The notes under the pieces: generated by a model | Database searches by the model: none | Told to the model about the DNA's origin: nothing | Seen by the model: the letters and a program-made list of their open reading frames with translations, nothing else | Shown here: positions 57,020-64,000 of the stretch, piece by piece | Layout of the letters: each line of letters starts with the position of its first letter | Position numbering within the stretch: the stretch's first letter is position 1 | Position numbers and translations under genes: made by a program | Assembly (NCBI GenBank): GCA_963701015.1 | Contig: OY969556.1 | Location: 3,782,001-3,846,000 of the forward strand | Direction: 5' to 3' | Source: MFD09286-c1 sp963701015 | GTDB taxonomy: Bacteria > Bacteroidota > Bacteroidia > Bacteroidales > DTGW01 | Length of the DNA: 64,000 nt

Positions 57020-57290
57020 ATTTTTAATTTTAATCTATTAAGGGATACCTTGACAAATATATTAATTTTAAATATTAAATTTTAATTTTAAATAAATTTT
57101 AATTCATTATATAACAATAATTTACAAAAGCACAAATTTGTTATATAATAAAAAAGCATCGAAATAATGCCCAAAAATGGGTATTATTAAAAATAATTAT
57201 TCAAATTCAACTTTCGAAAAATGGAATTTTAATTTTTAAGCAAATTATAAATTTGAAAAAAAATGAAGTGCTGGAAATATTAAATATTTA

Positions 57291-60200
57291 TTAGATTTTA
57301 AACCCAAAAAGTGAAATATCATCAACCTGACTTTGGTTACTTTCTTTCATCCAATCAGTTAAAACTTTTTCAAGATGTTTATATTGAGTAATTGTATCAT
57401 AAGTGTAAATTTCGAGAAATAATTCTTTCATCCTTCGCGAAAGGAATTTTTTTCCATCCGGTCCTCCAAATTGATCTTGGTACCCATCTGAAAATAAATA
57501 AAATATATCACCGGGCAATGCAGAAATTTCATGATCATTAAAAGGATCCATTTTGCTATATACGGCAACCGGCATTTTATCGGGCTTATGCTCTATTAAA
57601 ATATTGTTTGATATTTGATAAAAAGTTGAATTAGCAGCTGCATAAGTAAGTTTGTTATTACTTTTTGAATAGGTCAAAACAACAATATCCATTCCATCTT
57701 TTGTCAGTGAAGCATTTGTGGTATCTTCCTGCTGAAGTGACTTAATGATGCGCCTTCGCAAACTGTCTAAAATTTTTGCAGGACTTATAATGCCTTTATC
57801 AACTACAATTTCACTTAAAAAACTTATGCCCAGCATGCTCATAAATGCGCCCGGAACACCATGACCGGTACAATCAGCTAGAGCAACAACTAGTGTATCA
57901 TTTTTTTCAGCAAACCAATAAAAATCGCCACTTACAATATCGCGAGGTTTAAATAAAATAAAATGTCCGTTAAAATAATTGCAAAGACAAGATTGGTTAG
58001 GCAAAATAGCCATTTGTATGCGACTTGCATAATTTATACTGTCATGTATCTCTTTTTTTTGTTCTTCCAAAACTTCTTTTTGTTCCTCTAAAACTTCATT
58101 CTGAATTTGAATTTTCTCCTTTTGACGAACAACTTCAGCAGTTCTTTCATTTACCAGTTTCTCAAGTTTTGCTTTATCAATTTTTAATTTTCTTTCACGA
58201 TAGGAAATGTAACTAAATATAATAGCCCCTGAAATAATTACAATTATTACAATAAACCACCAGGTTGCCCAAAATGGTGGTTTAATTTCAATTGAATATT
58301 TTAAAGGTTTGCTCCAAATATCATTTTCACCTTTTGCTATTAATTCAAATGTATATTTCCCATGCTTTAAGCCTGAATAAACAACTTCACGATCCTTCCT
58401 TGCAGGAGACCATTCGTCCTCAAGACCTTCAAGCCTATACTTATAATAAACCCTTTCAGGATTTTTATAAGAAATCCCTTCGAATTCAATTGTTATGTGA
58501 TTTTCATTATATTTTAAAACCAATGATTTAGGATAATTGTACCATTTTACCAAATCAGTAGATTTTTGGCTCCAATCAACATCTTTAAAAAATAATTTAA
58601 TTCCTGTAATGTGAACAATAGGAACGGTTGTATCCTTAACATCATTTACTCCTGAATAACGGGTAATTCCATTTACAGTGCCAAACCAAACATCTTTATC
58701 AGCATCAATATAAATTGAATTTGGATTATTTTCAACGCCCGTGAATCCATTTGTTTTATCGAAATGAAGAATACTTTCAATTTTATAATTCGATTCGTTT
58801 ATTTTAAGCTTATCAAATCCTTTATCGGTTCCAATATACAGGTTATTTGACGAATAGGCTAAGGAATTTATAATATCTGAACTAAGAACATTATCATCAG
58901 CAAATAATCGTATTGGCATTGTATCGCGTCGGCTGTCGTAAAAATAAAGCCCACTACCGGAAGTGCCTATCCAAATATTATTTTTATTATCTGAAACCAA
59001 ACATGTTATTTTTTTTTCGTTTAATCCTTCAGCTTTATCGAAAGTTGTCATTTGACGTTTATCAAAATTAAACCTGGCAAGTCCATCTAATGTTCCAACC
59101 CAAATATTACCTAACTTATCTTCAGCAAATGCCTGAATTTCGTCATTTGGTAAGCCATACGTTTTACTATCAATATTAAAAAAGCTATTATTTTTAAAAA
59201 TGCTAATACCCCCAATTGTTCCAATCCAAAGATTATTTCTCGAATCAACAAATAGGCGGTTAATATCATTAATTATTAATCCATTTTCAGTTGTGAAATT
59301 GATAAACTTGTGTCCATCAAATCGGAATATTCCATCATGAGCAGAAGCCAGCCATAAAATATTATCATGGTCAACTACCACCGAATTTAATAGCATTTCC
59401 GGGAACCTTCTTGTATCAGCCAATGAAACCGCTTTTGGTAAACCATTTTGGACATTGAATTTAATTAGTCCTGCACCATTTGAAGCAAACCAAAAGTTCT
59501 TTTCTTTATCCTGGGCTATTCCATATATTTTATTATCTAGGCCATCACTTACATCAAAATGTGAAAACTTGTCCCCATTAAACTTACATAAGCCATTTCC
59601 AAGCACGGCAAGCCAAATATTTCCATCTTTATCCTGGTAAATTTTGTAAACCTGGTTTCCGGGTAACCCCGATTTTTCATTAAAATTAAAAGTCCCGGAT
59701 TTTGAAATTCTATATGTACCTGACTTTTCAGTCGCAAGCCAAATATCACTTTTATTGTCTTCAAAAATATTCCAGATTGGATTATCGACTAATACTGGTT
59801 TTATAATTTCTAACTTCTTTATAATGTTCTTGAATTCAAAACCTTTATCAAAAATAAAAGCTCCATTTTCGTAACTACCAAGCCAAATATTTCCATTATT
59901 GGTTTTGGTTATTGATAAAATATGATTACTTGGAATTAGTGGTTTTTGAAGTATTTCAATTTTCCCGGTAGGATATAAAATATTTACACCTCCGCCAAAG
60001 GTTCCAATAATTATTCGGTCAGCGTTGTCCTCGCAAATAGCAAATACCTGATTTGAACTTAACCCTGACTTTACAGAATATTTTGTAACAGAAAATTTAT
60101 TAATTCCATTAATAACAACTTTAATTGCCCCGCCGCCAGGAATCCCGGCCCAGATATTATTTTTCGAATCGCTATAAAAAGTATAAACTGGATCGGATTT

Positions 60201-60585
60201 TATACCTAAAAGTGTATCAACATTGTTAAAATTTTTGCCATCAAAAATACTAATCCCTTCATCAGCGCCGCCAGATGTTCCCAAATTTATCTTCGGTTAT
60301 ACAACGTACAACATTGCCAGCTAAACCATTTTTTTTACTAAAATTTTTAAAAACAACTCCATTGAATTGGCATAATCCTACTTCGGTACCAATCCACAAA
60401 TAACCTCGGGAATCATTAAAAATAGAATAAACATTTGACTGAGGAAGTCCACTTTCAAGTGAATACGTGGTAAAATCCTTGTATTGTGAAAATGAATTGC
60501 AATAAAATAAAAGAATACACCAAAATGTAATTTTAAATTTTAAACATTTTCGAGAAATTAACAAAGATTTTTTAAACACCAGCAA
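57291..60585 (-). CDS. Propeller sensor / Y_Y_Y / SpoIIE phosphatase, one frameshift
   Basis: About 1,095 residues if the frames (60585-60262 and 60284-57291) are joined. Signal or anchor at the N-terminus, then about 14 propeller repeats of the two-component-regulator type (YLWIGTEVGL, NIWVGTLDGLARFNF, NIWIGTSGSG), a Y_Y_Y domain (YRLEGLEDEWSPA), a membrane helix (TWWFIVIIVIISGAIIFSYI), a coiled coil and an intact SpoIIE domain (VVALADCTGHGVPGAFMSML to QVDDISLFGFKI). The frame breaks at NIW, where 14 bp may have been lost between two ACATCTGG copies. It starts 5 bp after the caspase gene. Confidence 0.82.
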
Positions 60586-60590
60586 ACGTT

Positions 60591-62102
60591 TTATTTTTTA
60601 ATAAAAATAAATTGTCCTCCTTCATCACCAGTATCTTTAATAGGTTGAAAATTTGGAGTTTGAGTTGAATTATTTATTACTGGAATACGAATTGCATCGT
60701 ATAACTGGCTTGCATCATAATAATTATTATTATTATTTGTCAGACCTTTAAGAAGATAATAAGCAAAAATTGAATGTCCATCTTTACCACCATCCATTAC
60801 AGGTTCAATACCTCCTGAGGTAATTGCTTTACGGGAAATCAAATTGTAAATTTTTGAATAATATTTTTCCGATTCTTCAAAAGGAATTGTAACCGTTTTT
60901 CCCCTGAAAATATCTCCGCTAAAACAAGCATCTGAAACCAATAATGTGTGTTTTGATTTTATACCGCCTAAAAATGTTTGAATATCATTATTTGAAATAT
61001 AATCTGCAGTTGAATTGGTAGTAGCATTAACCGGAACCCAATATCCTTTATTTAATTCCTGCTTAAATTCGCCATGACCCGAATAATATATTAAAACATT
61101 GTCATTTACTTTCACAGTACTTGTTAACCATTCCAATTGTTTTATGATATTTTCACGCGTAGCCTGTTCATCATATAAAGTACGAAAATCATCAAATCGG
61201 TATTTCGATTTTAACAAGGCTTCTAGTGCTTTAGCATCATTTACAGCATTTGTCAATCGTGGCCAAATTCCAGAATATTTATCAATTCCAATAATTAAAG
61301 CATAATATTGACCAATTTGCAATGCTTTTTTTTCTTCTGCAATATTTAATCCCTTTAAAGGATCGGCACCTCCTCGATAAAGTACTTTTTGTCCAGATGG
61401 TTTGGCAGCAGTATCAACTACAGGTTTAGATTGTTCAGTAACTTTTGATGGATCAGTTTGTGCAGCCATTACAGGTTGAGTAGTAACTGTTGAAGGCGGG
61501 TTTGGCTGAACTTGAGCCGCATTAGTATTATTTTGTGTAGTATTTGTTGCCGCAGCCTGCGGTTCATCATAAGGTTTATGGGTTACAATTCTCCCAAGTA
61601 ATTTATCCGTAACATCTGAAGCAATAATCTTCACTGAGGCAGTTCCTTCATCATCAAACATTGCATCAGAAACAAGATATGCAGAAACTTTAATATTATC
61701 GTCTTCATCAGTTATAATGCCATATAAAAAAATTGTTACAGATTGATCTGTTTTATCGAATAAATAATTGCTATAGCTATTTAATAAATCATGATCGTGT
61801 GATTTGTTTAAGCTAAATGGATGGTCTTCGATAAAAGCATCAACTACATTTTGGTCAACGACTTTAAAATAATCGGGTTTAAAATTTTCAGCAATTTTTT
61901 CTTTTAAAAAAGTATTGAATTTGGTGTTTCTTCCATCTTTTGTATAAAATCCAATAATAACAACACTTTGACTACCTTGTTCTTTACAATTGGCTTGTAT
62001 TTCATAAGCTAATTTTGGGATTGCTTTTTCCAGTCTAAGTTCCTGTCCGAATAATGCAAAAGAGAAAATCATTTGCATTATAACTAAAACATATTTTTTC
62101 AT
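60591..62102 (-). CDS. Secreted caspase-like (peptidase C14) protein
   Basis: A 503-residue protein: signal peptide (MKKYVLVIMQMIFSFALFGQ), a DUF-type alpha/beta domain (about 25-175), a Q/N/T/P-rich linker (about 180-240), and a caspase p20-type domain from about 260: YALIIGIDKYSGIW, LIYYSGHGEF (catalytic H343) and LLVSDACFSGDIFRG (catalytic C393). Both catalytic residues are present. The protease should act in the periplasm or outside. It is the first gene of an operon with the propeller-SpoIIE sensor 5 bp downstream. Confidence 0.88.
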   Translation of the reverse strand: MKKYVLVIMQMIFSFALFGQELRLEKAIPKLAYEIQANCKEQGSQSVVIIGFYTKDGRNTKFNTFLKEKIAENFKPDYFKVVDQNVVDAFIEDHPFSLNKSHDHDLLNSYSNYLFDKTDQSVTIFLYGIITDEDDNIKVSAYLVSDAMFDDEGTASVKIIASDVTDKLLGRIVTHKPYDEPQAAATNTTQNNTNAAQVQPNPPSTVTTQPVMAAQTDPSKVTEQSKPVVDTAAKPSGQKVLYRGGADPLKGLNIAEEKKALQIGQYYALIIGIDKYSGIWPRLTNAVNDAKALEALLKSKYRFDDFRTLYDEQATRENIIKQLEWLTSTVKVNDNVLIYYSGHGEFKQELNKGYWVPVNATTNSTADYISNNDIQTFLGGIKSKHTLLVSDACFSGDIFRGKTVTIPFEESEKYYSKIYNLISRKAITSGGIEPVMDGGKDGHSIFAYYLLKGLTNNNNNYYDASQLYDAIRIPVINNSTQTPNFQPIKDTGDEGGQFIFIKK

Positions 62103-62165
62103 GGTTTAGAATTTAATGGGTTTATTACTTTTTGAATTTCTATCTACAATTTTAAATTTCTTTAA

Positions 62166-62196
62166 CAAAGTTAAATTGTGACTCATTTATTTACAA
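62166..62196 (-). promoter_or_regulatory. Promoter of the caspase-sensor operon
   Basis: On the minus strand TAACTTTG (62166-62173) fits the -7 element and TTG (62194-62196) lies 20 bases upstream as the -33 element. The start of transcription would be about 57 bases before the caspase ATG. Confidence 0.55.
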
Positions 62197-62216
62197 CCAA
62201 AGTTCAATTTTTTTAA

Positions 62217-64000
62217 TTATACAAGTGAATAGCATTTCACCCAGTCAATTTCCATTGAAGCAGGAAATTGTTCACCATTTAATTTACCAAATATGCCTGA
62301 ACTAAATTGCAGATATAATTCTTCATCAGGCACACCATTTTTTGTTCTTTTAATTTCAAGATTATTAATTCTCCAAATCAATTCATTTGCATTCCATTCC
62401 AGTTCATAAATAAAAAATTTGTTATGGAGTTTCGAACCTGAAACCTTATCAGAATGATGTTCAATATTATTATCAGTTTTCCAAAAATTTCCAAAATTAC
62501 AGGAATTATTTGTAAACTTAACCACATCAATATGAGGGATTATTTGGCTTCCTACCATCCAAAATGCCTGTGTAATTTTTTTATTTGATGACATTTTAAT
62601 TTTGGCCCTGAATTTTCCGTATTTCTGCCTAAAACTTTTACCAGTATTAATAGTTCCGGAAGTATAATCAAATTCTTTTGGAACAAAACCTATCATTGGG
62701 TTCCACGCTTTACCAGTTATTTTTTCTTCCTTGGTTTCAATTTTAAGGATACTGTTTTCAATTTTAATATTTTCACCATCTGTTGTAAATTGTTTGTCTT
62801 CCGAAAGCGAATATGCCTCGTTCAAAACAGTATCACCATAATAAAAACGCGTTAACCAAGTGTTTTTATCCAAATTACCTGTTTCAAAATCATCAGCAAA
62901 AGTCAATTTCCAATTTAAAACTTCTTCAAACTTTTTCGAATCTACAACACTGAAATACCATTTAACTTTTTCGGAGGCTTTCAATTTATTAAATTCTTGT
63001 GCTTTAGAAAACTCTTCAGTTTGCTCCCACTTTTTTTGAAATGGCAATAGTAAATAAGTCTTTTTTTGTTTAAATTCTTCGCTATTCACTTCCTTTTCAA
63101 TACTTTCGTAAGTTTCAATTTCTCCCGATTTTAAAACTTCTTCGAAAAGGAGAATGTTCTTTGGATGGTTCAAATTTTAAAAAATCCTTTATATTTTGTT
63201 GGCTGGCTAATTTTACAAAATCTGTCTTTTGCTTAAATTCTTCAGTTTGTTCCCATTTTTTAGCAAAAGGTAATAGCAAATATTCTTTATTTTTAATGAA
63301 AGCTTCTTCCTGAATAATATTTTTTAGTTCTTCAAATTTTTCAACATCACCAGAATTATGTGTTTCATTAAATAATTTAAATTCTTTGGAATTGATGAAC
63401 TTAAAATAAGTAACAAACTTTGCATCTTTTTTCAATGTTTCAAATTCAGCAACTTTTGTATATTCTTCATGTTGTTGCCAGCGTTTATCGGGAGATAGTT
63501 TATAATAATCGCGAATTTTAATAAATTCATCAGATTCAATTATTTTTTTTAGTTCTTCAAATTTTTCAATTTCGCCTGTTGCTTCAAATGCTTTGAAATC
63601 AGAATATCCTTTTGATATTGAAAAGGTCAAAAACGATTTGATTTTACTATCGGAACTTAATCTCAGATATTCCTTTTCCTTTATTTGAAAATCGCTTCCT
63701 TCAAATTCATTTTTATTTTTTTTGGCTTCAATAAATTCTGCAGAATTTATAAGCTTTTCAAGTTCTTCTAATTCAGAAATTTCTTTGCTACCGGATAATT
63801 CTTTAAAATTTTTATATTCTACCGATGCAAGGATTTTATTATAGTTTTTTAATTGAGCTGATTTTTGAAATGCTTCAAATTGTTTTTGCTTTTCAAATTC
63901 TTTTGAATTGGCAAACTTTTCAAGTTTAATAGATTTTTGAATTTGAATTATCTTTTCTGATTCAGCATTGTTTTTTAAACCCAAATAATTTTCAAGGTCA
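62217..64000 (-). CDS. Repeat protein with C-terminal GH16-like domain, 5' end beyond the window, one frameshift
   Basis: The frame is open to the window edge (before residues GLKNNAESEK come DLENYL), so the start is not visible. The N-terminal part has four to five repeats of about 80-85 residues with FEELKKIIESDEF, YYKLSPDKRWQQHEEYTK and similar lines. The last 230 residues follow GH16 laminarinase/lectin folds: LTFADDFETGNLDKNTWLTR, GTINTGKSFRQKYGKFRAKI, AFWMVGSQI and a closing MEIDWVKCY. The catalytic motif ExDxxE is HIDVVK, so both glutamates are lost. One extra A near 63150 splits the frame. Confidence 0.72.

Overview
This is about 64 kb of AT-rich DNA from a member of the Bacteroidota. 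Three things point there: proteins with type IX secretion (T9SS) C-terminal sorting domains of both type A and type B next to a PorP/SprF-like gene; -7 promoter elements of the Bacteroidota form TAnnTTTG in front of many genes; and typical family content (DUF2723, YfhO, Wzz plus ligase, NUMOD4-HNH, a Bacteroidota-type ArgR/ProC/ArgH group). The order cannot be fixed from the sequence alone.

Layout. 1-5.2 kb: arginine/pyrimidine block with argH (partial), proC and argR on the minus strand and carB divergent; paired ARG-box-like sites overlap the argR promoter and an intrinsic terminator lies in the carB leader. 5.3-9 kb: a Nudix hydrolase, a receiver protein with a degenerate SpoIIE-like phosphatase domain, and an ECF sigma / zinc-finger anti-sigma / Spy-like trio. 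9-13.9 kb: T9SS neighbourhood with a decayed OmpA-domain gene, a frameshifted PorP/SprF and an 828-residue LamG/PKD type B cargo. 13.9-28.8 kb: surface polysaccharide locus (three FkbM methyltransferases, five or six glycosyltransferases, a Wzx flippase, two further methyltransferases, YfhO). 29-38.4 kb: glyS, an orphan gene, a TonB-like protein, a metalloprotease/propeller/barrel protein and a DUF2723 protein.

38.4-47.4 kb is an accessory island between the DUF2723 gene and tyrS. Its left part holds a REP-associated tyrosine transposase (RAYT) among copies of a palindromic REP-like sequence, interrupted by an IS1182-family element. Its right part is a row of minus-strand genes (three T9SS-secreted proteins, two lipoproteins, a DUF4160/DUF2442 pair). 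Between each pair lies an imperfect inverted repeat that starts and ends with integron-like core heptamers; four of these sites are 127-133 bp long. I read this as an integron-like cassette array without a visible integrase (CALIN-like), and it is the most interesting structure here.

47.4-57 kb: core genes (tyrS, Wzz, O-antigen ligase, RsbU-type phosphatase, efp, DUF3108, tsaB, YgjP-like protease, small lipoprotein, NUMOD4-HNH-HTH) and one nested palindromic MITE-like element. 57-64 kb: an operon of a secreted caspase-like protease and a propeller-sensor/SpoIIE phosphatase, preceded by an unusual repeat protein ending in a GH16 fold without its catalytic glutamates.

At least nine conserved genes are broken by small indels, mostly at short homopolymers. 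Assembly or read error is a real alternative to true decay for most of them. No tRNA, rRNA or CRISPR array was seen.
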